From an uncultured Muribaculaceae bacterium (GTDB taxonomy: Bacteria; Bacteroidota; Bacteroidia; Bacteroidales; Muribaculaceae): DNA of 17,602 nt. Below the pieces are notes generated by a model. It was given only the letters and a program-made list of their open reading frames with translations. It did no database searches and was not told where the DNA came from. How positions within the stretch are numbered: position 1 is the first letter of the stretch; every line of letters begins with the position of its first letter. This document shows positions 6,268 to 14,504 of this stretch, piece by piece. A program made the position numbers and the translations under genes. The stretch is taken from contig CAJUKX010000042.1 in NCBI GenBank assembly GCA_910586975.1, positions 1-17,602 on the forward strand, in the 5' to 3' direction.

Positions 6268-8508
6268 TTATTGATGACGGGGTCCGCGGGGACCACGGTC
6301 GCCACCTTCGCGGCGGGGTCCGCGGTTTTCGCGACGTTCACCGCCTTCGGGGCGTTCGCGACGGGGTGCGCGTTCGCGGCGCTGGGGTTCTACGTAGCCT
6401 TCGGGCTTGGGCAGAAGGGCGCGCATTGACAGACGGAACTTGCCGGTCTTCTTGTCAACCTCGATGAGCTTGACTTCAACCTGGTCGCCTTCTTTGAGGC
6501 CGCTGGCGGCCATATCTTCAAGACGATCCCATGAAATTTCTGAGATGTGGAGCAGACCATCGCGGTTGGGCATGAATTCAACGAATGCACCGAAGTCCAT
6601 GATGTTGCGCACGGTACCGTGGTAGGTCTTGCCTTCTTCGGGAAGCTCAACAATGGCGTTGATGAGTTCAAGTGCCTTGTCGATAGAAGCCTTGTTGGCA
6701 GCAGCCACTTCGATGTAACCGCCTTCGGGAATTTCGTCGATGGAAACGGTAGCACCGCTGGCTTCCTGAATACCCTGGATAACTTTTCCGCCCGGGCCAA
6801 TGACTGCACCGATAAGCTCTTTGGGAATGAGCATGGTGACAATGCGGGGTACGTGGGGCTTGTAGTCTTCGCGGGGAGCGGGAATGGTTTCGTTGATGAT
6901 GTTGAGGATGTGGAGACGTCCGTCGCGGGCCTGCATGAGGGCCTTTTCGAGGATTTCGTAGCTAAGGCCGTCGCACTTGATGTCCATCTGTGTGGCGGTG
7001 ATACCGTCTTTGGTACCGGTAACCTTGAAGTCCATATCGCCCAGGTGGTCTTCATCGCCCAGGATGTCGCTGAGGATGGCATACTTGCTGCCGTCGCTTA
7101 TCAGACCCATGGCTATACCTGCAACAGGCTTCTTCATCTTCACACCTGCATCGAGCAGGGCAAGAGTGCCGGCACATACTGTGGCCATTGAAGACGAACC
7201 GTTTGATTCAAGTATATCGCTCACAATGCGGCATACGTAGGGGAAGTCTTCGGGGAACATGCTCTTGAGGGCGCGGTGTGCGAGGTTGCCGTGACCGATT
7301 TCACGACGGCCTACGCCGCGTACCGGACGAGCTTCGCCGGTTGAGAAGGGGGGGAAGTTGTAGTGGAGAAGGAAGCGTTCGCGACCCTGCATGAGTACTT
7401 CGTCGAGAATCTTTTCGTCGAGCTTTGTACCGAGGGTAACAGTAGCGAGCGACTGAGTCTCACCGCGGGTGAATACAGCCGATCCGTGGGGGCCGGGCAG
7501 ATAGTCGACCTCGCACCAGATGGGACGGATTTCGGTGGTCTTGCGGCCGTCGAGACGTATGCCTTCGTCAAGCACGCAGCGGCGCATGGCTTCTTTTTCC
7601 ACATCGTGGTAGTAGCGCTTCACCAGAGGAGTCTTCTCGTCGCGTTCTTCTTCGGGGATTGATTCGATATAATCGTTGCAGATTTTTTCGAAAGCTTCGA
7701 TGCGCCAGTGCTTGTCGGCCGAGCCGGTCTTGGCAATTGCATAAGCCTTGTCGTAGCACTTGTCGTGAACGTCCTGACGGAGTTCTTCATCGTTCACCTC
7801 GTGGCAATATTCGCGTTTCACGGTCTTGCCGGCGGCTTCGGCCAGTTCGAGCTGCACCTTGCACTGCTCCTTGATGGCATCGTGGGCAGCCTTGAGGGCG
7901 CCGAGCAGGTCGGCCTCGCTCACTTCGTTCATTTCGCCTTCCACCATCATGATGTTGTCGTAGGTGGCGCCGACCATGAGTTCCATGTCGGCCTTTTCGA
8001 GCTGTTCGAAGTTGGGGTTGATGACATATTCACCATTAATGCGGGCCACGCGCACCTCAGAGATAGGACCGTTGAAGGGTATATCAGAGCAAGCGATGGC
8101 AGCAGAAGCAGCAAGACCTGCAAGGGCATCGGGCATTTCAATGCCGTCGGCCGAATACATGGTGATGTTTACGAATGTATCTGCGTGATAATTGTCGGGG
8201 AAAAGGGGACGGAGCACGCGGTCAACCAGACGTGAGGTAAGAATTTCGTAATCGCTGGCACGGCCTTCGCGCTTAAGGAAACCACCGGGGAAACGACCGT
8301 TGGATGAAAATTTCTCTTTGTATTCTACTGTCAGAGGCATGAAGTCAACACCTTCGCCTGCTTCCTTGGCCGAAACAACAGTGGCCAGCAGCATGGTGTT
8401 GCCCATGCGAAGTTCTACCGCTCCATCGGCTTGCTTTGCAAGTTTCCCGGTCTCCAATGTGATGGTACGACCGTCAGCAAGCGTGATGGTTTTTTTAACT
8501 GGATTCAT
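6268..8508 (-). CDS. pnp: polyribonucleotide nucleotidyltransferase (PNPase)
   Basis: PNPase degrades RNA 3' to 5' using phosphate and can add heteropolymeric tails; it is a trimeric cytoplasmic enzyme. The 746-residue protein has the full domain order: first RNase PH domain (about 13-145), the helical linker domain (about 150-315), catalytic RNase PH domain (about 320-540), KH domain with GPGG at 571-574, and S1 domain (about 626-697). Active-site strips are intact: FSTGEARPVRGVGRREIGHG near 388-407, SSS at 438-440, and the metal/phosphate loop with D487, D493 and K495 (E. coli Asp486, Asp492 and Lys494). After S1 comes an Arg/Gly-rich tail of about 37 residues (710-746) that is not part of the core. 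The gene is monocistronic, with its own promoter upstream and a terminator at 6204. Confidence 0.98.
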   Translation of the reverse strand: MNPVKKTITLADGRTITLETGKLAKQADGAVELRMGNTMLLATVVSAKEAGEGVDFMPLTVEYKEKFSSNGRFPGGFLKREGRASDYEILTSRLVDRVLRPLFPDNYHADTFVNITMYSADGIEMPDALAGLAASAAIACSDIPFNGPISEVRVARINGEYVINPNFEQLEKADMELMVGATYDNIMMVEGEMNEVSEADLLGALKAAHDAIKEQCKVQLELAEAAGKTVKREYCHEVNDEELRQDVHDKCYDKAYAIAKTGSADKHWRIEAFEKICNDYIESIPEEERDEKTPLVKRYYHDVEKEAMRRCVLDEGIRLDGRKTTEIRPIWCEVDYLPGPHGSAVFTRGETQSLATVTLGTKLDEKILDEVLMQGRERFLLHYNFPPFSTGEARPVRGVGRREIGHGNLAHRALKSMFPEDFPYVCRIVSDILESNGSSSMATVCAGTLALLDAGVKMKKPVAGIAMGLISDGSKYAILSDILGDEDHLGDMDFKVTGTKDGITATQMDIKCDGLSYEILEKALMQARDGRLHILNIINETIPAPREDYKPHVPRIVTMLIPKELIGAVIGPGGKVIQGIQEASGATVSIDEIPEGGYIEVAAANKASIDKALELINAIVELPEEGKTYHGTVRNIMDFGAFVEFMPNRDGLLHISEISWDRLEDMAASGLKEGDQVEVKLIEVDKKTGKFRLSMRALLPKPEGYVEPQRRERAPRRERPEGGERRENRGPRREGGDRGPRGPRHQ

Positions 8509-8551
8509 ATAAGCTTATATAATAATTGTGTTTTCTTGTCGATAAATCGTG

Positions 8552-8583
8552 CAAAGATACAAAAATAATTCTACATATGCAAA
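8552..8583 (-). promoter_or_regulatory. Bacteroidetes-type promoter for pnp
   Basis: On the - strand, TTTG (8583-8580), a 20-nt spacer and TATCTTTG (8559-8552) match the TTTG / TAnnTTTG consensus exactly. Transcription should start near 8545, leaving a leader of about 37 nt before the pnp ATG. It sits between the folK stop (8634) and pnp, so pnp does not depend on the infB operon. Confidence 0.75.
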
Positions 8584-8633
8584 TCATAATCACACCCCCA
8601 TTTCATGTCATACACCACACCGGTTTGCAGGTG

Positions 8634-9071
8634 TCAGGGCTTGTATTTTTCTTCAAGCTCGTGCATGGGGATGGTGACGAAGCTGCGCAGGTGTGCCCGG
8701 GGGTGAGGCAGGATAAGGCGCGGGGTGTTGAGGGTGATGGAGTCGATGTCGATGATGTCGATGTCGATGGGGCGGTCGCGGTATGTGCCATCGGGGTTGC
8801 GATGCGGCGCCCCCTGCCCTACTTGCTGTTCCACTTGCTGCGTGATGTCGAGCATGGCGTGCGGATCCATGACCGCGTCGGTAATGATCATCAACCCTAT
8901 GTTGAGAAATGGGTTGGGCGAGTCGAACCCCCACGGCTCGGATTCTATGTAGTCAGACCTATATACGGTAGCGGCACATGGCAGACTATGGGATAAAAGA
9001 GCGATCGCCCGCTCTATAAGAGCATGGCGATCGCCTGTATTTGAACCTATGTTCAGGTGTATTTTAGACAT
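8634..9071 (-). CDS. folK: 2-amino-4-hydroxy-6-hydroxymethyldihydropteridine diphosphokinase (HPPK)
   Basis: FolK transfers pyrophosphate from ATP to 6-hydroxymethyl-7,8-dihydropterin in the folate pathway. The 145-residue protein starts with the typical LNIGSNTGD (E. coli LGSNL-type) strip, has the substrate-side segment NPFLNIGLMIITD (53-65), and carries the family signature RDRPIDIDIID with the Mg-binding aspartates D103 and D105 (E. coli Asp95 and Asp97), followed by LPHPR at 121-125. It is slightly shorter than the E. coli enzyme but no conserved block is missing. Its start overlaps the infB stop as TGATG, so translation is likely coupled to infB. No intrinsic terminator is obvious after it. 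Confidence 0.92.
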   Translation of the reverse strand: MSKIHLNIGSNTGDRHALIERAIALLSHSLPCAATVYRSDYIESEPWGFDSPNPFLNIGLMIITDAVMDPHAMLDITQQVEQQVGQGAPHRNPDGTYRDRPIDIDIIDIDSITLNTPRLILPHPRAHLRSFVTIPMHELEEKYKP

Positions 9072-12040
9072 CAGAGCGATGTGCGGGCTACTTCCACTTC
9101 TTCAAAGCCTTCGACGAAGTCGCCTACCTTGATATCGTTGTAGCCTGCGATTGACAGACCGCAATCGTAGCCTGAGGTAACTTCCTTGACGTCGTCCTTG
9201 AAGCGCTTGAGCGAACCGAGCTCGCCGGTGTAGCGCACGATACCGTCGCGTATGAGGCGCACGCGGTTGCCTCGCTTGAGCTTGCCTTCGCGCACGATGG
9301 CGCCGGCAATGGTGCCCACCTTGGAGATGTGGTAGGTTTCGAGCACTTCGGCCGAACCGGTGATTTCTTCCTTGATTTCGGGAGCGAGCATACCGGCCAT
9401 AGCGTCTTTCACTTCTTCGATTGCCTGATAGATCACCGAGTACAGACGTATCTGTATGCCCTTGGCCTCGGCTGTGCGACGGGCGGCGATAGAGGGACGC
9501 ACCTGGAAGCCCACGATGATGGTGTGGTCGTCGGCCGATGCGAGCACAACGTCGCTCTCTGAGATTTCACCCACAGCCTTGTGGATGACGTTAACCTGGA
9601 TTTCCTCGGTAGAGAGCTTGATAAGCGAGTCAGACAGAGCTTCGATAGAGCCGTCCACGTCGCCCTTGACGATGATGTTGAGCTCGTGGAAGTTGCCCAG
9701 AGCCTTGCGTCGTGCAAGTTCTTCGAGGGTAAGGCCCACCTGGGTGCGCAGACCCTGCTCGCGCTGGAGCTGTTCGCGCTTGGATGCGATTTCGCGGGCT
9801 TCCTGTTCGGTTTCGAGCACGTTGAATGTATCGCCGGCCTGGGGCGCGCCGTTAAGGCCGAGAATCAGAGCCGGAACGGCGGGGCCTGCTTCCTTGATAC
9901 GCTGGTTGCGCTCGTTGAACATGGCCTTTACACGACCGAAGTGGTTGCCGGCGAGCACGATGTCGCCCACGCGCAGTGTGCCGTTCTGCACCAGTACGTT
10001 TGCCACATAACCGCGGCCCTTGTCGAGCGACGATTCGATGATTGTACCTACGGCGCGGCGGTTGGGGTTGGCCTTGAGTTCGAGGAGTTCGGCTTCGAGC
10101 AGCACTTTTTCCATGAGCTCTTCCACACCTATACCCTTCTTGGCCGAGATGTCCTGGCTCTGGTACTTACCTCCCCAGTCTTCCACGAGGTAGTTCATGG
10201 CGGCCAGTTCTTCCTTGATCTTGTCGGGATTGGCGTGGGGCTTGTCTATCTTGTTGATTGCGAAAATCATGGGCACACCGGCGGCAGCGGCGTGGTTGAT
10301 GGCTTCAACGGTCTGGGGCATCACGTTGTCGTCGGCGGCAACTATGATGATACAGAGGTCGGTAACCTTGGCACCACGGGCACGCATGGCGGTGAACGCT
10401 TCGTGACCGGGAGTGTCGAGGAAGGTGATGTGACGGCCGTCGGGCAGAGTCACCGAGTACGAACCGATGTGCTGTGTGATACCGCCGGCCTCGCCTGCAA
10501 TAACGTTGGCCTTGCGGATATAGTCGAGCAGCGAGGTCTTACCATGGTCTACGTGACCCATGACGGTGACGATGGGCGGACGAGCCACGAGGTCTTCCTC
10601 AGAGTCTTCCTCTTCGTGAATGGCGTCGGCTACTTCGGCCGATACGTATTCGGTGGTGAAGCCAAATTCGTCGGCCACGATGTTGATGGTCTCGGCATCG
10701 AGACGCTGGTTGATAGATACCATCACACCGAGGTTCATACATGTGGCGATAACCTGATTGACAGGCACATCCATCATGATGGCGAGGTCGTTGGCGGTTA
10801 CAAACTCGGTGAGTTTGAGTACGCGGCTTTCGGCTGATTCGGCTTCGAAGGCTTCGCGCTGACGCTCAGATGCGGCCTCACGTTTTTCCTTACGCCACTT
10901 GGCGCCTTTTTTCAGACCTTTTTCCTTGGCTGTAAGGCGTGCAAGTGTTTCCTTAACCTGCTTCTGTACGTCTTCTTCGGTGACTTCGGGAGCGGGAGCC
11001 GGACGGCGCTGCTGTCCGCGGCCGCCGCGATTGTTGTTATTGCCTCCGCGACCCTGGCCATGGTTGTTGTTGCCACCACGGCCCTGACCGTTGTTGTTTC
11101 CACCGTTGCCATCGCCGCCTTTGCGACCCTGGCCGTTGTTTTCGCCGGCGGCTTTTCCGGCCTTTTCAATGTCGACCTTGTCTTTGCCGATGCGCTGACG
11201 CTTTTTGCGTCCCTGCTCGTTGTTCTGGCCGGCGGCATTATTCTGCGCGCCGCCTTTACCGTTGCGGCGTTCGTCTTTACCCTTCTTTTTGGGACGGGTA
11301 GTCTGGTTGATTGCATCAAGGTCAATTTTACCTACAATGTTGAGCGACACGGCGGGTTTTGGAGTTGAAGGTGCAAAAATTTCAGCTTCCTTCTGTTCCT
11401 TGGGTGCGGCGAGTGCTTCGGCTTTGGGTTCAGGTTTCACTTCCGTTTTTGGTTTGGTTTCTGAAATAGGCTGTGCGGTTTTTGACTGTTGTTTAGGCTG
11501 TTCGGCCTTAGGAGCTTCGGCTTTTGGAGCGGGAGCCTGTGCGGGCTTCACCTCGGGCTTTGCGGGCTGGGCTTTGGGGGCTTCAGCACGGGCGGGCTCG
11601 GTTTTGGGAGCTTCGGGCTTCGGGGCCTCGGCCTTGGGTGCTTCGGCACGGGGGGCAGGCTTGGGAGTCTCGCGGGGCTTGGCCGGCACGGGATTACCAT
11701 TCTTGTCGAGCTCTATCTTACCGATGATCCTTGGTTTTTGCAATGGCGAATCAGAAGGCACGGTGTTTTGCGCTATACCAGCATCGTCGGCATCAGGAGC
11801 TTTAGTTGTTGCAGGGGTGTCGGCAGCCGCACGACGCTGAGTCGCGGGGGCACCGGCGGGTTTGTTCTTTTTATCTTTATCGGACTTGAAATTGCTTACC
11901 AGCAGCTCGACGACGTTGTCCTCAACACGTGTGTTGGGACTCTCCTCGATGCTGATGCCTTTATCGCGCAGGAAACTGAACACGGTAGGCAGAGCCAGGT
12001 TCAATTCCTTTGCAAGAGTGCTGATTTTTGTTTTCGCCAT
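9071..12040 (-). CDS. infB: translation initiation factor IF-2
   Basis: IF-2 is the GTPase that brings initiator fMet-tRNA to the 30S subunit and promotes 50S joining. The 989-residue protein has an N-terminal IF2_N helical domain (1-52), then a long low-complexity linker (about 53-350) of Pro/Ala/Lys/Glu repeats such as EAPKAEAPKPEAPK and an Asn/Gly/Arg-rich part (300-346). A second IF2_N-like domain follows (about 406-465), then the G domain with GHVDHGKT (495-502), DTPG (542-545) and NKID (596-599), and the beta-barrel and fMet-tRNA-binding domains to the end. It follows nusA by 72 nt and overlaps folK. The extended linker is common in Bacteroidetes IF-2. The start MAKTKISTLAKELN is the normal one. 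Confidence 0.98.
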   Translation of the reverse strand: MAKTKISTLAKELNLALPTVFSFLRDKGISIEESPNTRVEDNVVELLVSNFKSDKDKKNKPAGAPATQRRAAADTPATTKAPDADDAGIAQNTVPSDSPLQKPRIIGKIELDKNGNPVPAKPRETPKPAPRAEAPKAEAPKPEAPKTEPARAEAPKAQPAKPEVKPAQAPAPKAEAPKAEQPKQQSKTAQPISETKPKTEVKPEPKAEALAAPKEQKEAEIFAPSTPKPAVSLNIVGKIDLDAINQTTRPKKKGKDERRNGKGGAQNNAAGQNNEQGRKKRQRIGKDKVDIEKAGKAAGENNGQGRKGGDGNGGNNNGQGRGGNNNHGQGRGGNNNNRGGRGQQRRPAPAPEVTEEDVQKQVKETLARLTAKEKGLKKGAKWRKEKREAASERQREAFEAESAESRVLKLTEFVTANDLAIMMDVPVNQVIATCMNLGVMVSINQRLDAETINIVADEFGFTTEYVSAEVADAIHEEEDSEEDLVARPPIVTVMGHVDHGKTSLLDYIRKANVIAGEAGGITQHIGSYSVTLPDGRHITFLDTPGHEAFTAMRARGAKVTDLCIIIVAADDNVMPQTVEAINHAAAAGVPMIFAINKIDKPHANPDKIKEELAAMNYLVEDWGGKYQSQDISAKKGIGVEELMEKVLLEAELLELKANPNRRAVGTIIESSLDKGRGYVANVLVQNGTLRVGDIVLAGNHFGRVKAMFNERNQRIKEAGPAVPALILGLNGAPQAGDTFNVLETEQEAREIASKREQLQREQGLRTQVGLTLEELARRKALGNFHELNIIVKGDVDGSIEALSDSLIKLSTEEIQVNVIHKAVGEISESDVVLASADDHTIIVGFQVRPSIAARRTAEAKGIQIRLYSVIYQAIEEVKDAMAGMLAPEIKEEITGSAEVLETYHISKVGTIAGAIVREGKLKRGNRVRLIRDGIVRYTGELGSLKRFKDDVKEVTSGYDCGLSIAGYNDIKVGDFVEGFEEVEVARTSL

Positions 12041-12090
12041 ATATTGCTGTTAAATTAATAATAAAATAAGTTGATGCGGTGGGACCTTTA

Positions 12091-12112
12091 GAGTTTGTTT
12101 AATAACAAGCTC
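12091..12112 (-). other. hairpin abutting the nusA stop codon
   Basis: On the - strand GAGCTTGTT, loop ATTA, AACAAACTC forms a stem with 8 of 9 positions paired, starting at the base after the nusA stop. No T-run follows, so it does not look like a full terminator. It may be a processing or stability element between nusA and infB; that is inference. Confidence 0.35.
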
Positions 12113-13372
12113 TTATTCTTCAAATTCGGCCTTGAGCACCTTGATCACGTTGTCGACGGTGTCTTCTTCGAGGTCGGCTTCTTCGATGAGCATCTCGCGG
12201 GGAGCGTTGAGCACGTTCTTGGCGGTGAGGCAACCGATGTTCTTGAGGGCCTCGATTACCCATTCGTCGATTTCGTCCTTGAATTCGTCGAGATAGATGT
12301 CTTCTTCGGCTTCGGTCTCGGTGGCATCGCGGTAAACGTCGATCACATAACCGGTGAGCATTGAAGCGAGCTTGATGTTGAGACCGTTTTTACCGATGGC
12401 CAGCGATACTTCCTCGGGCTTGAGGGTAACCTCGGCCTTCTTCTCTTCCTCGTCGATGCGTATTGTGGTGATGCGTGCGGGCGAGAGGGCGCGCTGGATG
12501 AAGAGCGACGGATTGGCGGTGAAGGGAATCACGTCGATGTTCTCGTTGCGCAGCTCGTGCACGATGCCGTGTATACGCGAGCCTTTCACGCCTACACATG
12601 CGCCTACGGGGTCGATGCGGTCGTCGTAAGACTCAACGGCAATCTTTGCGCGCTCGCCGGGGATGCGGGCAATGGCGCGTATGCTGATAAGACCGTCGTG
12701 TATTTCGGGCACTTCAAGCTCGAAAAGGCGGCGCAGGAAGGCGTTGCTTGTGCGCGATACTGTGATCTTGGGGTTGTTGTTCTTGTTGTCGACATTGGCG
12801 ATTACGGCGCGCACGGTCTCGCCCTTGCGGAAGAAGTCGCCGGGAATCGACTCGCTCTTGGGCAGCAGGAGCTCGTTTTTCTCATCATCGAGCAGCAGGG
12901 TCTCGCGCGACCATGTCTGGTACACTTCGCCGCTTACGAGGTCGCCTTCGCGTTCCTTGAACTTGGCATAGATAGCTTCTTTCTGCAGGTCGAGAATCTT
13001 TGACTGAAGAGTCTGACGCAGGGTAAGGATGGCACGGCGTCCGAATTTCTCAAAGAAAATTTCCTTGGTGTGTTCCTCGCCCACTTCGGCCTCGGGGTCG
13101 TTGTCGGCACGGGCATCGCTCAGCGAAATCTGCAGATTGGGGTTTTCCACCTCACCATCGGGTACTACGGTGAGATTCTGGAAAATCTGCACATCACCCT
13201 TGTCGGGGTTGAGAATGACATCGAGATTCTCGTCGGTGCCAAACATCTTTGCGAGCACGTTGCGGAATGATTCTTCGAGCACGCTTATCATTGTGGTCTT
13301 GTCGATGTTCTTGAGTTCTTTAAACTCTGCGAACTGTTCGACCATATTGGGGGTTTCCTCTTTCTTTGCCAT
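12113..13372 (-). CDS. nusA: transcription termination/antitermination factor NusA
   Basis: NusA binds RNA polymerase and nascent RNA and modulates pausing, termination and antitermination. The 419-residue protein has the N-terminal polymerase-binding domain (about 1-135), an S1 domain (about 142-207), KH1 with GVKGSR (261-266) and KH2 with AIGKNG (325-330), and an acidic C-terminal segment (about 345-419) with a helix-hairpin-type pattern. This layout lacks the two long acidic repeats of E. coli NusA, as is usual outside Proteobacteria. It lies 23 nt downstream of rimP and 72 nt upstream of infB, the classical order. NusA often regulates its own operon, which is relevant to the hairpin in the rimP leader. 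Confidence 0.97.
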   Translation of the reverse strand: MAKKEETPNMVEQFAEFKELKNIDKTTMISVLEESFRNVLAKMFGTDENLDVILNPDKGDVQIFQNLTVVPDGEVENPNLQISLSDARADNDPEAEVGEEHTKEIFFEKFGRRAILTLRQTLQSKILDLQKEAIYAKFKEREGDLVSGEVYQTWSRETLLLDDEKNELLLPKSESIPGDFFRKGETVRAVIANVDNKNNNPKITVSRTSNAFLRRLFELEVPEIHDGLISIRAIARIPGERAKIAVESYDDRIDPVGACVGVKGSRIHGIVHELRNENIDVIPFTANPSLFIQRALSPARITTIRIDEEEKKAEVTLKPEEVSLAIGKNGLNIKLASMLTGYVIDVYRDATETEAEEDIYLDEFKDEIDEWVIEALKNIGCLTAKNVLNAPREMLIEEADLEEDTVDNVIKVLKAEFEE

Positions 13373-13395
13373 GGGGAAATGGATGATGGGGTATA

Positions 13396-13866
13396 TTATT
13401 TAAAATTTATAACGTATTTCACAGATTTGCAATCGTCGGGGGCCAGGGTGGTATCTACCTCAACGAGAGTCGGACGCTTGGCACCGGGCTCTTTCACCTT
13501 GGTGGGTACAGCCACGGTGAAGTCGCCGTTGTCGGCCACCTCTTTCAGTATACCCTTGAACTTGCGGCCGTCGCGGGTGAGTACTTCCACCTCGTTGCCT
13601 ATATTCTTGAGATACTGTCCGCGCACCTTGAAGGGTGCTGTAAGGCCGGCCGAGCCTACTTCGAGCTCGTAGTCTTCTACATCGCGGTCAAATACCGACT
13701 CAATCTTGCGGGTGATGGCGGCGCAGGAGTCTATATCCACGCCGGTGGGAGAATCTATTTCCACTACTATCTCATTGGCGGGCGACACACGCACCTCCAC
13801 CACAAAAGCGTCGGTGCCTGATATGGCCTCTTCAACGGTCTGTGTAAGTAATTGCTTGTCAATCAT
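13396..13866 (-). CDS. rimP: ribosome maturation factor RimP
   Basis: RimP assists assembly of the 30S ribosomal subunit. I place the start at the ATG at 13866, giving 156 residues beginning MIDKQLLTQTVEEAI. A longer version would begin at TTG (13887) and add seven residues (MRYYIFI) that are AT-rich leader sequence and do not resemble the family N-terminus. Recognisable segments are VEVRVSPANEIVVEID, DYELEVGSAGL (the most conserved RimP strip) followed by PFKVRGQY, and EVLTRDGRKFKG in the C-terminal Sm-like domain. The protein ends in SVKYVINFK, as Bacteroidales RimP do. It is the first gene of the rimP-nusA-infB-folK operon, with a consensus promoter about 80 nt upstream. Confidence 0.93.
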   Translation of the reverse strand: MIDKQLLTQTVEEAISGTDAFVVEVRVSPANEIVVEIDSPTGVDIDSCAAITRKIESVFDRDVEDYELEVGSAGLTAPFKVRGQYLKNIGNEVEVLTRDGRKFKGILKEVADNGDFTVAVPTKVKEPGAKRPTLVEVDTTLAPDDCKSVKYVINFK

Positions 13867-13894
13867 AATAAAAATATAATACCGCAACGAATCT

Positions 13895-13926
13895 AAAACA
13901 AAGGAGGAAGCCGCCCGGCCCCCTCC
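13895..13926 (-). terminator. terminator-like hairpin in the rimP leader, possible attenuator
   Basis: On the - strand GGAGG at 13926-13922 pairs with CCTCC at 13907-13903; G-U pairs and a GCC/GGC inner stem extend it to ten pairs around a GGGC loop. It is followed at once by TTTGTTTT. It lies between the predicted transcription start (about 13937) and the rimP start codon, so it could terminate part of the transcripts before the operon. On the + strand no T-run follows, so it acts only leftward. Confidence 0.6.
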
Positions 13927-13943
13927 AACTCGTTGAAGTTATG

Positions 13944-13975
13944 CAAAGTTACGAAAAATCGGCAGATAAAGCAAT
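13944..13975 (-). promoter_or_regulatory. Bacteroidetes-type promoter for rimP-nusA-infB-folK
   Basis: On the - strand ATTG (13975-13972), a 20-nt spacer and TAACTTTG (13951-13944) fit the consensus, with the -33 box at three of four positions. The expected start near 13937 gives a leader of about 70 nt containing the hairpin at 13903-13926. A weaker alternative inside the leader is TTTG (13902-13899) with TATATTTT (13878-13871), but that would start transcription at the start codon itself. Confidence 0.7.
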
Positions 13976-14087
13976 TTATTAATGTGAAAATACGTTGTAT
14001 ATATTATTTTTATAACATTAATAAATGAATTTTAGCATAATTTAACCCGATATTTCCGAATTCTGTGATAACCATAGTATTGATGAT

Positions 14088-14364
14088 AGGAATATAACAA
14101 CATGGCATCCGAAGGAAGCCTGTAAGTTAGTAGCCGGGTATGCACGACCTCAGGGAGGGCATGCCCGGAGAGTTTCCCACAACGAAAAAGGCATCCGGAG
14201 GAAGCCGACGATATAGGCCGGTTAACTGTCATAGACGGCTTTCTACGAATGCCTGATTCTTTTGTGATACGTTTACCGGGCATGCCCGCGCTACGTTTAC
14301 AACTTCGCGCGTGCATACCCGGTTATTAGCTTACAGGCCTCCTGCGGATGCCATATTACGGGAG
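14088..14364. repeat. palindromic repeat element at a second locus (units R7 and F8)
   Basis: A single element of about 277 bp of the same family as the repeats at 5109-6118, in the R-F arrangement of 5494-5766. The outer arms 14102-14146 and 14310-14354 are inverse copies with 40 of 45 positions matching by my count. An inner pair, 14190-14207 and 14236-14253, matches at 15 of 18. It contains GGGTATGCACG (14136-14146), GGGCATGCCCGG (14157-14168), CCGGGCATGCCC (14276-14287) and CGTGCATACCCGG (14310-14322). It lies between the korB stop and the rimP promoter; no gene is visible in it. Confidence 0.85.
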
Positions 14365-14504
14365 CGAAATTTTGGATTCTCAGAGTCCCAAATATTCAAC
14401 TCTCAAAGACCAATTTGAGTGATGTTCTGTAACACCTGCTTTATGATTGTTCAGGGTTGATAAGCAAGCAGTGGAAAATAGTTTATATTTCCAATGATTA
14501 CTTA
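14365..14504. other. intergenic sequence downstream of korB without a recognised gene
   Basis: AT-richer than the repeats beside it. I see only weak inverted repeats: TGGAAAATA/TATTTCCA (14472-14493, one bulged base) just after the korB stop, and CTCAAA/TTTGAG near 14402-14419. Neither has a proper T-run on the - strand, so how korAB transcription ends here is unclear. Confidence 0.4.

Noticed and set aside
6193..6467. Open frames opposite the end of pnp
   Set aside because: They overlap the pnp terminator and the Arg/Gly tail coding sequence; low-complexity composition explains the open frames.
8600..8640. Small inverted repeat ACACC/GGTGT after folK as a terminator
   Set aside because: Only five base pairs and no T-run on the - strand.
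9581..10837. 418-codon + strand open frame opposite infB
   Set aside because: It is antisense to the highly conserved G domain of IF-2 and arises from codon bias in a GC-rich gene; the peptide has no recognisable fold and no promoter or RBS.
11390..11700. Apparent short tandem repeats in DNA within infB
   Set aside because: They encode the Pro/Ala/Lys/Glu linker of IF-2, a normal low-complexity region in Bacteroidetes IF-2, so they are not an independent repeat element.
13867..13887. Extended RimP start at TTG (13887)
   Set aside because: The seven extra residues (MRYYIFI) come from AT-rich leader DNA, and the ATG at 13866 gives the family-like N-terminus.
14032..14316. 94-codon - strand frame across the second repeat element
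   Set aside because: It is a translation of the palindromic repeat and has no protein features; the rimP and korB contexts do not need it.
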